A DNA stretch of 64,000 bases from CAVQMB01 sp963713445 (GCA_963713445.1 CAVQMB010000047.1:124001-188000); one strand, 5' to 3'; positions 1 to 9,786 are shown, numbered from the stretch's first letter. The notes: generated by a model from the letters alone, not told the origin. Numbers and translations: made by a program.

Positions 1-2
1 AG

Positions 3-587
3 GGTTACTATCTGGTCGGCCTGCTGGCCCAGGCGATGCTGCAGCAGGAACCCGGCGGACCAGTGATCCACGATCCGCGGCTGACCTGGAACACGATCGA
101 AATGGTGCATGCGGCCGGCGGCAAGCCCATCCAGTGCAAAACCGGCCACGCGTTCATAAAGGAACGAATGCGGTCAGAAGACGCTGTCTACGGTGGCGAG
201 ATGAGCGCTCATCACTACTTCCGACGTTTCGCGTACTGCGATTCCGGCATGATCCCGTGGCTGCTGGTGGCTGGCATACTCAGCGCCGGCGACCGGCCGC
301 TGTCGACCCTGGTCACCAAGCGCATCACCCGCTTCCCGTGTAGCGGTGAAATTAACTTTACCGTGACCGATACCGATGCCGCTATCGACCGCGTGCTTAC
401 CCATTACGCCGGCGACCGGCCGCGGATCGATCGCACCGATGGCGTCAGCATGGAGTTCCCCAACTGGCGCTTCAATCTGCGCGCCTCCAACACCGAACCG
501 TTACTGCGACTGAACGTCGAAACACGCGCAGATCGCGAACTGCTGGCACGGCACACGGACGAACTGCGATCCCTGCTGCAGGACTGA
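3..587 (+). CDS. manB: Phosphomannomutase/phosphoglucomutase, C-terminal part (5' end outside window)
   Basis: The reading frame is open from the first bases of the window, so only about the last 194 residues are present. They match the CpsG/ManB type of alpha-D-phosphohexomutase, which interconverts hexose 6- and 1-phosphates (mannose, and possibly glucose) for GDP-mannose and surface polysaccharide supply. The sugar-binding loop GGEMSAHHYF is followed by FAYCDSGMIPWLLV. The C-terminal phosphate-binding loop RASNTEPLLRLNVE is intact. The catalytic phosphoserine and metal site lie upstream of the window. Mannose versus glucose preference cannot be decided from this part. Confidence 0.9.
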   Translation, partial: GYYLVGLLAQAMLQQEPGGPVIHDPRLTWNTIEMVHAAGGKPIQCKTGHAFIKERMRSEDAVYGGEMSAHHYFRRFAYCDSGMIPWLLVAGILSAGDRPLSTLVTKRITRFPCSGEINFTVTDTDAAIDRVLTHYAGDRPRIDRTDGVSMEFPNWRFNLRASNTEPLLRLNVETRADRELLARHTDELRSLLQD

Positions 588-593
588 AACCAG

Positions 594-599
594 TATAAT
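594..599 (+). promoter_or_regulatory. Candidate -10 element upstream of ffh
   Basis: A perfect TATAAT lies in the short gap between the phosphomannomutase stop and ffh. I see no convincing -35 box at 16-18 bp, so this is a candidate only. Confidence 0.35.
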
Positions 600-632
600 T
601 TCGCATTTGGCTGTCAATCAGCGGTTAGCACG

Positions 633-2009
633 ATGTTTGAATCCCTGAACGAACGGCTGCGCGGCACCCTGCAGACACTGCGTGGGCAGGCCCGCCTGAC
701 CGAAGATAATATCAAGGATGCCCTGCGCGAGGTGCGCATGGCCCTGCTGGAAGCCGACGTCGCCCTGCCGGTGGTGAAGGACTTCATCGATCACGTCCGC
801 GATCGGGCTATTGGTCGTGAGGTGATGCAAAGCCTCAACCCGGGCCAAGTGCTGATCAAGGTCGTCAACGAGGAACTGGTGCGGGTGATGGGCGAACACA
901 ACGCCGCCCTCGACCTCCGGACCACCCCGCCGGCCGTGATTCTCATGGCCGGCCTGCAGGGCTCCGGCAAGACCACCAGCAGCGCCAAGCTGGCACGCTG
1001 GCTCAAGGAACGCCAGAAGAAGTCAGTCACCGTGGTGAGCTGCGACGTCTACCGTCCGGCGGCTATCGACCAGTTGCGGACGCTGGCGGCTGAAGTCGGC
1101 GTGGATTTCTTTCCCAGCGACTCTGGCCAGCAGCCAGTGGCGATTGCTCAGGCCGCGCTCGATCACGCACGCCGCCAGCGCACCGATGTACTGATCGTCG
1201 ACAGCGCCGGCCGGCTCCATGTTGATGCTGCCATGATGGCGGAAATCAAGGCGCTGCATGCTACCATAGCGCCGATCGAAACCCTGTTCGTGGTCGATAG
1301 CATGACCGGCCAGGATGCCGCCAACACGGCCCGCGCCTTCAACGACGCCCTGCCCCTCACCGGCGTCGTCCTGACCAAAACCGACGGTGATGCCCGGGGT
1401 GGCGCAGCACTGTCGATCCGTCAGATTACCGGCAAACCTATCAAATTCCTCGGTGTCGGTGAAAAGACTGCGGCACTGGAACCGTTCTACCCTGACCGGC
1501 TGGCTTCGCGCATCCTCGGCATGGGCGATGTGGTCAGCCTGGTCGAGGACATCGAGCGCAAGGTTGACCGGAACAAAGCTGAGAAACTGGCCCGCAAGGT
1601 CCAGAAGGGCAAGCGCTTCGATCTGGCGGACTTCCGCGAACAGATGGAGCAGATGCTGAATATGGGCGGTATGCAGGAACTGCTGGACAAGCTGCCTGGA
1701 ATGGGTGAGCTACCGGCTGAGGTCAAGGCCCAGGCCGACGACCGCCAGGTCCGCAGGGTAATCGCCATTATCAATTCCATGACACCTCAGGAGCGGCGCT
1801 TTCCCGACACCATCAACGGCTCGCGCAAGCGCCGCATTGCGGGCGGTTCGGGCACTCAGATCCAGGATATCAACCGCCTGCTCAAACAGTTCAAGCAGTC
1901 GCAGAAGATGATGAAAAAGATGAAAGGGGGCGGCATGGCCAAGATGATGCAGGGCCTTAAGGGGCGGTTCCCAGGCGGTTTTCCAAGCGGCCAGCCACCG
2001 CGGCGCTGA
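633..2009 (+). CDS. ffh: Signal recognition particle GTPase Ffh (SRP54)
   Basis: This is the protein part of the signal recognition particle. It binds 4.5S RNA and the signal sequences of nascent membrane proteins and docks with FtsY at the inner membrane. The 458 residues show an N-terminal helical bundle and then the G domain: P-loop GLQGSGKTT near residue 107, DVYRPAAIDQL, DSAGR and TKTDGDARGGAALS. A methionine-rich M domain follows, with runs such as MEQMLNMGGM and KMMKKMKGGGMAKMM. Length is normal for the family (about 450). The RNA-binding segment INGSRKRRIAGGSGT is intact. It stands alone before the rpsP operon, a common gammaproteobacterial order. Confidence 0.98.
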   Translation: MFESLNERLRGTLQTLRGQARLTEDNIKDALREVRMALLEADVALPVVKDFIDHVRDRAIGREVMQSLNPGQVLIKVVNEELVRVMGEHNAALDLRTTPPAVILMAGLQGSGKTTSSAKLARWLKERQKKSVTVVSCDVYRPAAIDQLRTLAAEVGVDFFPSDSGQQPVAIAQAALDHARRQRTDVLIVDSAGRLHVDAAMMAEIKALHATIAPIETLFVVDSMTGQDAANTARAFNDALPLTGVVLTKTDGDARGGAALSIRQITGKPIKFLGVGEKTAALEPFYPDRLASRILGMGDVVSLVEDIERKVDRNKAEKLARKVQKGKRFDLADFREQMEQMLNMGGMQELLDKLPGMGELPAEVKAQADDRQVRRVIAIINSMTPQERRFPDTINGSRKRRIAGGSGTQIQDINRLLKQFKQSQKMMKKMKGGGMAKMMQGLKGRFPGGFPSGQPPRR

Positions 2010-2014
2010 AAATC

Positions 2015-2042
2015 TTCACATCATGGAAAAAACGCGTAAAAT
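2015..2042 (+). promoter_or_regulatory. Candidate sigma-70 promoter of rpsP-rimM-trmD-rplS
   Basis: TTCACA (2015-2020) and TAAAAT (2037-2042) are separated by 16 bp, and each box matches the sigma-70 consensus at 5 of 6 positions. They lie in the 106-bp gap between ffh and rpsP, about 70 bp upstream of the rpsP start. This would drive the four-gene operon separately from ffh. Confidence 0.5.
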
Positions 2043-2115
2043 GCGCGGTTTGTTCAACGATGTCCTGACCGGGGTCGGCAGGATCACATCTCTCAGTCAA
2101 GGGGAACTTTAGCGT

Positions 2116-2385
2116 ATGGTTACGATACGCCTCGCCCGTGGTGGTGCCAAGAAGCAGCCGTTCTACCATGTGGTGGTAACCGACAGCCGCAGTCGGCGCG
2201 ACGGTCGTTACATCGAAAGACTCGGTTATTTCAATCCGGTCGCCCGCGGCAATGCCCAGCGCCTCACATTGAATCAGGAACGCCTGCAGTACTGGCTGGG
2301 CCATGGCGCCCTGCCGTCGGAGCGGGTAGGTCATCTGATCAAGGAAGGCCAGAAGCAGGCTGCCAGCGAGACCGCTGCATCCTGA
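2116..2385 (+). CDS. rpsP: 30S ribosomal protein S16
   Basis: Small-subunit ribosomal protein needed for 30S assembly. The 89-residue product starts MVTIRLARGGAKKQPFYHVVV and contains DSRSRRDGRYIERLGYFNP, both diagnostic of S16. An AAGGGG ribosome-binding site lies about 11 nt before the ATG. It is the first gene of the classic rpsP-rimM-trmD-rplS operon, 12 bp ahead of rimM. Confidence 0.98.
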   Translation: MVTIRLARGGAKKQPFYHVVVTDSRSRRDGRYIERLGYFNPVARGNAQRLTLNQERLQYWLGHGALPSERVGHLIKEGQKQAASETAAS

Positions 2386-2397
2386 GCAGGCCATGCA

Positions 2398-2901
2398 ATG
2401 ACCGGCGACTGGGTTATCATGGGACGGATCGCCGGCGTTTTTGGGGTGCGAGGCTGGGTTAAGCTGCTGTCCTTCACTGACCCGCGCAGCGGCCTTCTCG
2501 ACTACAATCCGCTGTATGTGGCGACTGGTGACAGCTGGCAGCCGTTAACAGTCGATCAGGGGCAACCGCACGGCAAGGGACTGCTGGCCAAGTTCGCCGA
2601 CGTCGACGACCGCGAAGCCGCCGCCGCATTGGTGGGTCGTGAAGTGGCGGTGCGACGCGGACAGCTGCCGCCGACGGCACCCGATGAATACTACTGGACC
2701 GATCTGGAAGGATTGCGGGTCGTAACTCAGGAAGGTGTCGATCTGGGCCAGGTTGACCGGCTGCTCGCGACAGGGGCAAACGACGTCCTGGTGGTTACCG
2801 GCGAGCGCGAACGGTTGATCCCATTCATCCGCGAACAGGTGGTCAAGCACATCGATCTCGATCAGGGTGTGCTGCAGGTCGACTGGGATCCCGAATTCTG
2901 A
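2398..2901 (+). CDS. rimM: Ribosome maturation factor RimM
   Basis: RimM binds the 30S head and S19 during late small-subunit assembly. The 167 residues show the N-terminal RimM barrel (VIMGRIAGVFGVRGWVKLLS) and a PRC-barrel C-terminal half (YYWTDLEGLRV, NDVLVV, LIPFI). The length matches the family. It lies between rpsP and trmD with gaps of 12 and 9 bp, consistent with co-transcription and with joint control of ribosome and tRNA maturation. Confidence 0.97.
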   Translation: MTGDWVIMGRIAGVFGVRGWVKLLSFTDPRSGLLDYNPLYVATGDSWQPLTVDQGQPHGKGLLAKFADVDDREAAAALVGREVAVRRGQLPPTAPDEYYWTDLEGLRVVTQEGVDLGQVDRLLATGANDVLVVTGERERLIPFIREQVVKHIDLDQGVLQVDWDPEF

Positions 2902-2910
2902 GACCCTCCA

Positions 2911-3672
2911 ATGCGGATCGACGTTGTCACCCTGTTTCCGGACATGTTCCGGGCCCTGACCGATCACGGTATTACCGGTCGCGCCTGCCGCTCGGGCACT
3001 CTGCGGTTGGTGACCTGGAACCCGCGCGAGCAAACCCGCGACCGCCACCGCACCGTCGACGACCGGCCTTACGGCGGTGGCCCGGGTATGGTGATGAAGG
3101 TGCAACCGCTGCGCGACACCGTAAACCTCGTCCGACAGGCATCCGGTGACCAGGGTCGTGTGATCTACCTGAGTCCGCAGGGGCGGACACTGGACCAGGC
3201 GGGTGTCCGAAAACTGGCCACAGAGGCGCATCTGGTATTGCTCGCGGGCCGTTATGAAGGCATCGACGAGCGACTGATCGAGACTGAGGTTGACGAGGAA
3301 TGGTCGATTGGGGATTTCGTGCTGAGCGGCGGTGAACTGCCGGCCATGGTCCTGATCGACGCGGTGACCCGCTTGCTACCCGGAGTATTGCACGATCCGG
3401 AATCGGCCGAGCAGGATTCGTTCACCGACGGTCTGCTGGATCACCCGCATTACACGCGGCCCGAGCAGATCGACGGTCGCGCGGTTCCGGCAGTGCTGTT
3501 GAGCGGCGACCACGCCGCCATCCGGCGCTGGCGACTGCGACAGGCATTGGGGCGCACCTGGTTACGGCGCCCGGATCTGTTACAGCGACGGCTATTGGAT
3601 CGGGAGCAGCAGGCCCTGTTGGACGATTTTATCCGTATCACCGGCCGCGCAGATGGCAGCGCCGGGTGTTGA
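2911..3672 (+). CDS. trmD: tRNA (guanine-37-N1)-methyltransferase TrmD
   Basis: TrmD methylates G37 of tRNAs reading CNN and similar codons with S-adenosylmethionine, preventing +1 frameshifting. The protein has 253 residues with the SPOUT trefoil-knot motifs LLAGRYEGIDERL and SIGDFVLSGGELPAMVLIDAV, and the conserved DDRPYGGGPGMVMK loop near residues 50-63. Start and length agree with the family. It is the third gene of the rpsP operon and is followed by rplS. Confidence 0.98.
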   Translation: MRIDVVTLFPDMFRALTDHGITGRACRSGTLRLVTWNPREQTRDRHRTVDDRPYGGGPGMVMKVQPLRDTVNLVRQASGDQGRVIYLSPQGRTLDQAGVRKLATEAHLVLLAGRYEGIDERLIETEVDEEWSIGDFVLSGGELPAMVLIDAVTRLLPGVLHDPESAEQDSFTDGLLDHPHYTRPEQIDGRAVPAVLLSGDHAAIRRWRLRQALGRTWLRRPDLLQRRLLDREQQALLDDFIRITGRADGSAGC

Positions 3673-3708
3673 GCGACATTCTGTTTTGACATTTTGAGGA
3701 GCATGACG

Positions 3709-4077
3709 GTGAGTAACATTATCAGCCAGCTGGAAAGCGAGCAGCTGAAACAGGACGTCCCGGCCTTCGGCCCCGGGGATACAGTGATCGTGCAGGTCCG
3801 GGTCACGGAGGGCAACCGCGAGCGTCTGCAGGCCTTCGAAGGTGTGGTGATCGGCAAGCGTAATCGCGGTCTCAATTCGGCTTTTACGGTACGCAAGGTA
3901 TCGCATGGCGAGGGCGTCGAACGGGTGTTTCAGACGCACAGCCCGGCGATTGCCGGGATCTCCGTCAAACGCCGCGGGGACGTGCGTCGTGCCAAGCTGT
4001 ATTATCTGCGCGGCCTGGAAGGTCGAGCCGCCCGCATCAAAGAAAAACTGCCCACAGCGCGGAAGCGTGGAAGTTAA
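3709..4077 (+). CDS. rplS: 50S ribosomal protein L19
   Basis: Large-subunit protein at the 30S/50S interface. I prefer the GTG at 3709, which gives MSNIISQLESEQLKQD as in E. coli L19. The GAGGAG at 3696-3701 then sits 7 nt upstream; the in-frame ATG at 3703 would leave only 1 nt. The resulting 122 residues contain the family core RLQAFEGVVIGKRNRGLNSA, FTVRKVSHGEGVERVF and SVKRRGDVRRAKLYYLR. The short C-terminal extension ending KRGS is slightly longer than in E. coli. Confidence 0.96.
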   Translation: MSNIISQLESEQLKQDVPAFGPGDTVIVQVRVTEGNRERLQAFEGVVIGKRNRGLNSAFTVRKVSHGEGVERVFQTHSPAIAGISVKRRGDVRRAKLYYLRGLEGRAARIKEKLPTARKRGS

Positions 4078-4095
4078 ATTTAAGGCCGATTCAAC

Positions 4096-4915
<820 letters not shown>

Positions 4916-4920
<5 letters not shown>

Positions 4921-4945
4921 AATCCGTTGCTGTCGTTCCCATTCT
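4916..4945 (+). promoter_or_regulatory. Sigma-32 (heat-shock) promoter of htpG
   Basis: CTTGAAA (4916-4922) and CCCATTCT (4938-4945) are separated by 15 bp. This matches the sigma-32 consensus CTTGAAA-N11-16-CCCATNT at all but one position. The -35 box overlaps the stop codon of cysQ, and the -10 box lies 45 bp upstream of the htpG ATG. HtpG is a known heat-shock regulon member, so position and content agree. Confidence 0.8.
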
Positions 4946-4990
4946 CCGGTGCATCATCCAACAGCACCTGAGCAAGGAGACCTTTGCCTC

Positions 4991-6904
4991 ATGACCGTCG
5001 ATGCACAGAAAGAAACGCTGGGGTTCCAGGCCGAAGTGAAACAGCTGCTGAAGCTGATGATTCACTCGCTGTACTCCAACAAGGAGATCTTCCTGCGTGA
5101 ACTGATCTCCAACGCCTCCGACGCCGGCGACAAGCTGCGATTCGAATCCCTGACCGATAGTGCGCTGTTCGAAGACGACCCGGACCTGCAGATTCGGGTT
5201 AGCTACGACAAGAGCGCCCGCACCATAACGGTCAGCGACAACGGCATTGGCATGAACCGCCAGGAAGTCATCGACCATATCGGCACCATCGCTCACTCGG
5301 GCACCCGCCAGTTTCTGGAACGGTTGACCGGCGATCAGGCCAAGGACGCGCAGCTTATCGGCCAGTTCGGGGTCGGCTTCTACTCCAGTTTCATCGTCGC
5401 CGACCGTGTCACCCTTACGACCCGCCGGGCGGGCCTGGCCGCCGAACACGGGGTGCTCTGGGAATCTACCGGTGACGGCCAGTACAGCATCGAAAACCTG
5501 GAACACACAGCCCGCGGCACCCAGGTGACACTGCATCTGCGCGACGGCGAGGACGATCTGCTGGACGAATGGCGACTGCGCTCGATCATCACCCAGTACT
5601 CCGATCACATCGGCCTGCCGGTGCTGCTGGAAACCGAAAAGCCAGCCGCCGACAAGGATGCCGAGCCAACCCATGAATGGACCCAGGTCAACCGTGCAGC
5701 GGCGCTATGGACCCGGGCCAAAAAGGACATCAGCGACGAGGAATACCAGGAGTTCTATAAACACGTCGCGCACGACTTCGAACCGCCGCTGACCTGGACC
5801 CACAACCGGGTCGAAGGCAAGCTGGAGTACACCTCGCTACTGTACATCCCGCAACGGGCACCGTTCGATCTGTGGGACCCTAACCGCCGCTATGGCGTCA
5901 AGCTCTACGTGCAGCGGGTCTTCATCATGGATGATGCCGAACAACTGATGCCGCGCTATCTGCGTTTCGTCCGCGGTGTGATCGACTCCAACGACCTGCC
6001 GCTCAATATTTCCCGCGAGATTCTGCAGAACAACAAAGTCATTGATGGCATCCGGGCCGGTTCAGTCAAGAAAGTGCTCGGGCTGCTGGAGGATCTGGCG
6101 ACTAATCAACCCGAACAGTATGCTCGCTTCTGGCACGAGTTCGGTGCCGTGTTGAAAGAGGGTCCCGCCGAGGATTCCAGCAACCGCGAGCAGATCGCCG
6201 GGCTGCTGCGCTTCACCTCGACACGCAGCGAGAGCGACGCGGCCGATGTCAGCCTGCACGATTACCTCAGCCGGATAAAAGAAGGCCAGGACAGCATTTA
6301 CTATATTACCGGCGACAGCCCCGCAGCAGTCAAAAACAGTCCTCATCTGGAAATTTTCCGCAAGAACGGCATAGAGGTCCTGCTGCTGACCGACCGGGTA
6401 GACGAATGGCTGGTCGCCCACCTCACCGAATTCGAGAGCAAACCGCTGGTCTCAGTGGCGAAAGGTGCGCTGGATCTGGATAAACTCGGTGCCAGCGAGG
6501 ATAAGAAAGAGCAAGAGCAACTAGCGGGCGAATACAAAGACTTGCTGGAGCAGGTCAAACAGGCCCTCGACGGCCAGGTGCAGGATGTCCGTGTATCCAG
6601 CCGACTGACCGACTCCCCGGCTTGTCTGGTCGCTGACGAGCACGCTATGGGCGGCCATCTGGAGCGGCTTTTGCGCGAGGCTGGCCAGCCGGTGCCCAGC
6701 AGCAAACCCTTTTTGGAACTCAACCCGCAGCACACGCTAATCCGCCAGCTCAAGGCCATGGATGACAGCGCGCGTTTCCGCGACTGGGCCCGGTTGCTGT
6801 TCGACCAGGCACTGCTGGCCGAAGGCGGCCAACTCGAGGATCCAGCGGGCTTCGTCAAACGGCTCAACGACATGCTACTGCAACTCAGCCTGACTCAGCG
6901 TTGA
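4991..6904 (+). CDS. htpG: Molecular chaperone HtpG (bacterial Hsp90)
   Basis: ATP-dependent cytosolic chaperone of the Hsp90 family. The start is the ATG at 4991, with AAGGAGA 10 nt upstream; the frame is open further 5' but lacks homology there. The 637 residues have the GHKL ATPase motifs ELISNASDAGDKLRFESL, DNGIGMN and GQFGVGFYSSF, then the middle domain with SNDLPLNISREILQ and a C-terminal dimerisation region. Length matches E. coli HtpG (624). It is preceded by a sigma-32 promoter. Confidence 0.98.
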   Translation: MTVDAQKETLGFQAEVKQLLKLMIHSLYSNKEIFLRELISNASDAGDKLRFESLTDSALFEDDPDLQIRVSYDKSARTITVSDNGIGMNRQEVIDHIGTIAHSGTRQFLERLTGDQAKDAQLIGQFGVGFYSSFIVADRVTLTTRRAGLAAEHGVLWESTGDGQYSIENLEHTARGTQVTLHLRDGEDDLLDEWRLRSIITQYSDHIGLPVLLETEKPAADKDAEPTHEWTQVNRAAALWTRAKKDISDEEYQEFYKHVAHDFEPPLTWTHNRVEGKLEYTSLLYIPQRAPFDLWDPNRRYGVKLYVQRVFIMDDAEQLMPRYLRFVRGVIDSNDLPLNISREILQNNKVIDGIRAGSVKKVLGLLEDLATNQPEQYARFWHEFGAVLKEGPAEDSSNREQIAGLLRFTSTRSESDAADVSLHDYLSRIKEGQDSIYYITGDSPAAVKNSPHLEIFRKNGIEVLLLTDRVDEWLVAHLTEFESKPLVSVAKGALDLDKLGASEDKKEQEQLAGEYKDLLEQVKQALDGQVQDVRVSSRLTDSPACLVADEHAMGGHLERLLREAGQPVPSSKPFLELNPQHTLIRQLKAMDDSARFRDWARLLFDQALLAEGGQLEDPAGFVKRLNDMLLQLSLTQR

Positions 6905-6974
6905 ACAAGGCCTGCAACGACCGCCCGACCCTGCTATCCTTGGGCAAGGTCCATGTGCGTCAAGGAGAAACGCC

Positions 6975-7406
6975 ATGAAACTTGCCGAATTGCTGGCTAC
7001 CAAGGGCAACCAGGCCGTTACCGTAGCGGCCTCGGCCAGCGTGGCCGAGGCCGTGCACATCATGTATGGGCACCACGTCGGCTCAGTGATCATTGCCGGT
7101 GACAGTGGCCTGCCCCGCGGCATTTTCACCGAACGTGATGTCATGCGGTTATGTGCTGAGGGCAAGGCTGGCCATCTGGGGGAGCTACAGGTGGCCGACT
7201 GTATGACCACCGATGTAGTGATTGCAGGCCCGGATGACACCCTCGAGGCCATGATGGAACTGATGACGCAACGCCGCTTCCGGCATGTGCCAGTGGTACA
7301 GGACAACCGGCTGGCGGGCGTGGTCTCGATCGGCGATCTGGTCAAGGCCCGACTGCAGGAGACGGCTGCGGAGGCCCAACTGCTGCGCGACTACATTCAG
7401 GCCTGA
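6975..7406 (+). CDS. CBS-domain-pair protein
   Basis: A 143-residue cytosolic protein made almost entirely of two CBS motifs: SVAEAVHIMYGHHVGSVII...GIFTERDVMRL and DTLEAMMELMTQRRFRHVPVV...GVVSIGDLVKARL. Such stand-alone pairs (Bateman modules) bind adenine nucleotides and act as energy sensors; the partner is not identifiable here. AAGGAG lies 7 nt before the ATG. It is followed 2 bp later by a ycgN-like gene, so the two may be co-transcribed. The specific role is unknown. Confidence 0.88.
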   Translation: MKLAELLATKGNQAVTVAASASVAEAVHIMYGHHVGSVIIAGDSGLPRGIFTERDVMRLCAEGKAGHLGELQVADCMTTDVVIAGPDDTLEAMMELMTQRRFRHVPVVQDNRLAGVVSIGDLVKARLQETAAEAQLLRDYIQA

Positions 7407-7408
7407 GC

Positions 7409-7843
7409 TTGAATCCCCGTTTCTGGCAGCACAAGTCGCTCCGGGAGGTGAGTCCGGCAGAGTGGGAAGCTCTCTGCGACGGCTGCGGCAAGTGCTGCCT
7501 GCACAAACTTGAAGACACCGACACTGGTGATCTGTACTACACCAACGTGGCCTGCCAGCTGCTCGACCCGGACAGTTGCCGCTGCGGTGACTACGCGCAC
7601 CGCCATCAACGCGTGCCCGACTGCGTGCAACTGACGCCGGACAATGTCGGCGACTGCCGCTGGTTACCCGCAACCTGCGGCTACCGGGTGGTAGCGGAAG
7701 GACAGGAACTACCGCCGTGGCACCCCCTCATCAGCGGTGACCCGGCCTCGGTCCACGGCGCAGGGATCTCCGCTCAGGGGCGGGTGGTGTCTGAGCAAGC
7801 TGTCGAGGATCTGGAGGAACATGTCCTCGAGTACCCGCTATGA
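7409..7843 (+). CDS. YcgN/UPF0260 family cysteine-cluster protein
   Basis: 144 residues, best read from a TTG at 7409, giving MNPRFWQHKSLREVSPAEWE. It closely resembles E. coli YcgN: LCDGCGKCCLHKLED, the cysteine-rich CQLLDPDSCRCGDYAHRH, then CVQLTPDNV and WLPATCGYRVVAEGQ. The cysteines suggest bound metal, as in the YkgJ/YcgN zinc- or iron-chelating cluster families. The molecular function is not established. It lies just ahead of minC, as ycgN lies near the min genes in other gammaproteobacteria. Confidence 0.9.
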   Translation: MNPRFWQHKSLREVSPAEWEALCDGCGKCCLHKLEDTDTGDLYYTNVACQLLDPDSCRCGDYAHRHQRVPDCVQLTPDNVGDCRWLPATCGYRVVAEGQELPPWHPLISGDPASVHGAGISAQGRVVSEQAVEDLEEHVLEYPL

Positions 7844-7938
7844 CGCCAACGCCACTTGAACAGGGAACCGAGAGTGGTTAGAGTTCCGACACTCGGCGGG
7901 GGTTTATACAATCGGCACAGCGAGCTCCCATCGACACG

Positions 7939-8658
7939 ATGAAACCCCGTACGGTCAACTCCGCGCGCTCCTCGGCTATGCCCTTTGAACTGAAAGGTAG
8001 TCTGTTCACGCTAACGGTCCTGCACTTGTGGCGGACTGATCTCGACGCCATAGAACGCCACTTGCGGACCAAGATCGAGCAAGCCCCCGGTTTTTTTCAT
8101 AATGTCCCGGTCGTGCTCGATTTGGCCGAGGTCGAGGGACTCCCGGACTTCAGTGCCCTGAGCGGCCTGCTGCGGCGCCATAGTCTGCTGCCGGTCGGGG
8201 TCCGCAACGCCTCGATTGCCTTACAGGATGCGGCTGTTCAGGCGGGTCTGGCGATTCTGCGGGCTGACCGTTCGGATGCTTCACGGCCCGCCGCCTCAGC
8301 CGAACCGACGCCAGCGCCAACCGCCGCGCATAGCCGGCTACATCTGCAACCGGTTCGCTCAGGCCAACAGATATACGCGCCTAACGGTGATCTGATCGTC
8401 GTCGGCACTGTCAGCGTGGGGGCCGAGGTGCTGGCCGACGGCAATGTCCATGTCTACGGCCCGTTGCGCGGGCGCGCACTGGCTGGTGTGCGGGGCGACA
8501 CCGAGGCCCGGATCTTCTGTCAGAGTCTCGAAGCTCAGCTGGTTTCGGTGGCGGGCACGTACCGTATCCTGGATGAGCCATCTGACGTGGAAAAAAATCA
8601 GGCTGTCCAGATATTCCTTGAGGACGAACGCCTAGTCATCGAGCCGTTGGCTCGCTAA
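7939..8658 (+). CDS. minC: Septum site-determining protein MinC
   Basis: MinC inhibits FtsZ polymerisation away from mid-cell when recruited to the membrane by MinD. Up to 239 residues: an N-terminal FtsZ-inhibitory domain (FELKGSLFTLTVLHLW), a proline/alanine-rich linker near residues 115-135, and a C-terminal beta-helix (IYAPNGDLIVVGTVSVGAEV, ADGNVHVYGPLRGRALAG) that dimerises and binds MinD. Neither the ATG at 7939 nor the one at 7978 has a clear ribosome-binding site. The second begins MPFELKGS, as in E. coli, and is an equally good start. Confidence 0.96.
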   Translation: MKPRTVNSARSSAMPFELKGSLFTLTVLHLWRTDLDAIERHLRTKIEQAPGFFHNVPVVLDLAEVEGLPDFSALSGLLRRHSLLPVGVRNASIALQDAAVQAGLAILRADRSDASRPAASAEPTPAPTAAHSRLHLQPVRSGQQIYAPNGDLIVVGTVSVGAEVLADGNVHVYGPLRGRALAGVRGDTEARIFCQSLEAQLVSVAGTYRILDEPSDVEKNQAVQIFLEDERLVIEPLAR

Positions 8659-8689
8659 CCCCCCGCTGGGGGAACGGGAGGTTTTTAAC

Positions 8690-9499
8690 TTGGCACGCGT
8701 GATTGTTGTCACCTCGGGCAAGGGGGGCGTAGGTAAAACGACCACCAGCGCCAGTTTCGCCGCCGGTCTGGCCAGACGCGGCCACAAGACCGCTGTCATC
8801 GATTTCGACGTCGGTCTGCGCAATCTCGACCTGGTCATGGGCTGCGAGCGCCGTGTCGTCTACGATTTTGTCAACGTCATCAATGGTGAGGCCAATCTCA
8901 ACCAGGCGCTCATCAAGGATAAACGAGTCAACGAGCTGCATATCCTGCCGGCGTCGCAGACTCGCGACAAAGAGGCGCTGACACTGGAAGGCGTACAAAA
9001 GGTCATGGATGAGCTCAAGCAGAGCTTCGATTATATCGTCTGCGACTCGCCGGCCGGAATCGAGCATGGCGCCCACGTCGCCATGTACTTCGCCGACGAT
9101 GCACTGATCGTGACCAATCCCGAAGTGTCCTCGGTGCGTGATTCCGACCGCATTCTCGGCTTGATCTCCAGTCGCTCACGGCGGTCGGTGGAGAACGACG
9201 AGCCGGTCAAAGAGCATCTGGTCGTGGCCCGCTATTCACCCGACCGGGTGGAACGTGGCGACATGCTGAGCATCGACGACGTACTGGAGATCCTGGGGAT
9301 TCCGCTGCTGGGTGTCGTCCCGGAATCCCAGCGGGTTTTGTTGGCGTCCAATGGGGGCACACCAGTGGTACTGGATGAACAGAGCGATGCCGGTCAGGCC
9401 TATTCCGACTTGGTTGCCCGCTACCTTGGCGAGGACCGGCCGCATCGTTTCATAGAGCCGGAGAAGAAAGGGCTCTTCCGCCGCTTATTCAGGAGCTGA
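8690..9499 (+). CDS. minD: Septum site-determining ATPase MinD
   Basis: Membrane-associated ATPase that recruits MinC and oscillates with MinE. The start is the TTG at 8690, with GGGAGG about 8 nt upstream. 269 residues: deviant Walker A VTSGKGGVGKTTTS at residues 8-21, switch IDFDVGLRNLD, and Walker B IVCDSPAGIEHG. The C-terminal amphipathic membrane helix is KKGLFRRLFRS. It is followed after 2 bp by minE. Confidence 0.98.
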   Translation: MARVIVVTSGKGGVGKTTTSASFAAGLARRGHKTAVIDFDVGLRNLDLVMGCERRVVYDFVNVINGEANLNQALIKDKRVNELHILPASQTRDKEALTLEGVQKVMDELKQSFDYIVCDSPAGIEHGAHVAMYFADDALIVTNPEVSSVRDSDRILGLISSRSRRSVENDEPVKEHLVVARYSPDRVERGDMLSIDDVLEILGIPLLGVVPESQRVLLASNGGTPVVLDEQSDAGQAYSDLVARYLGEDRPHRFIEPEKKGLFRRLFRS

Positions 9500-9501
9500 C
9501 T

Positions 9502-9777
9502 ATGCGTTTCCTGGAACTGTTTCGCTCGCAGAAACCCACCTCGGCGAACACTGCCAAGGAGCGGCTGCAGATTATCGTCGCCCGCGAGGGCCGCAATTCG
9601 GGACTGAGCGCCGACTACCTGCAGCGCATGCAGCAGGAACTGCTAGCAGTGGTCCGCAAATACGTCGCCATCGACCAGGAGCAGGTGAAGATCAACCTGG
9701 ACCGTGAGGGCAATTACGAGGTGCTGGAACTGAATATTACCCTGCCGGACAGCGACGAACTACCCCGAAACGCCTGA
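9502..9777 (+). CDS. minE: Cell division topological specificity factor MinE
   Basis: MinE stimulates MinD ATPase and restricts MinCD to the cell poles. The 91 residues contain the N-terminal membrane-targeting segment MRFLELFR, the MinD-contact region TAKERLQIIVAREGR, and the dimerisation domain DYLQRMQQELLAVVRKYVAIDQ. Length matches the family. It ends the minCDE operon. Confidence 0.97.
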   Translation: MRFLELFRSQKPTSANTAKERLQIIVAREGRNSGLSADYLQRMQQELLAVVRKYVAIDQEQVKINLDREGNYEVLELNITLPDSDELPRNA

Positions 9778-9786
9778 TAATGCCCT

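Noticed and set aside
2545..3231. Long minus-strand open frame (228 codons) opposite rimM/trmD
   Set aside because: Antisense shadow of two strongly recognised genes; no family resemblance.
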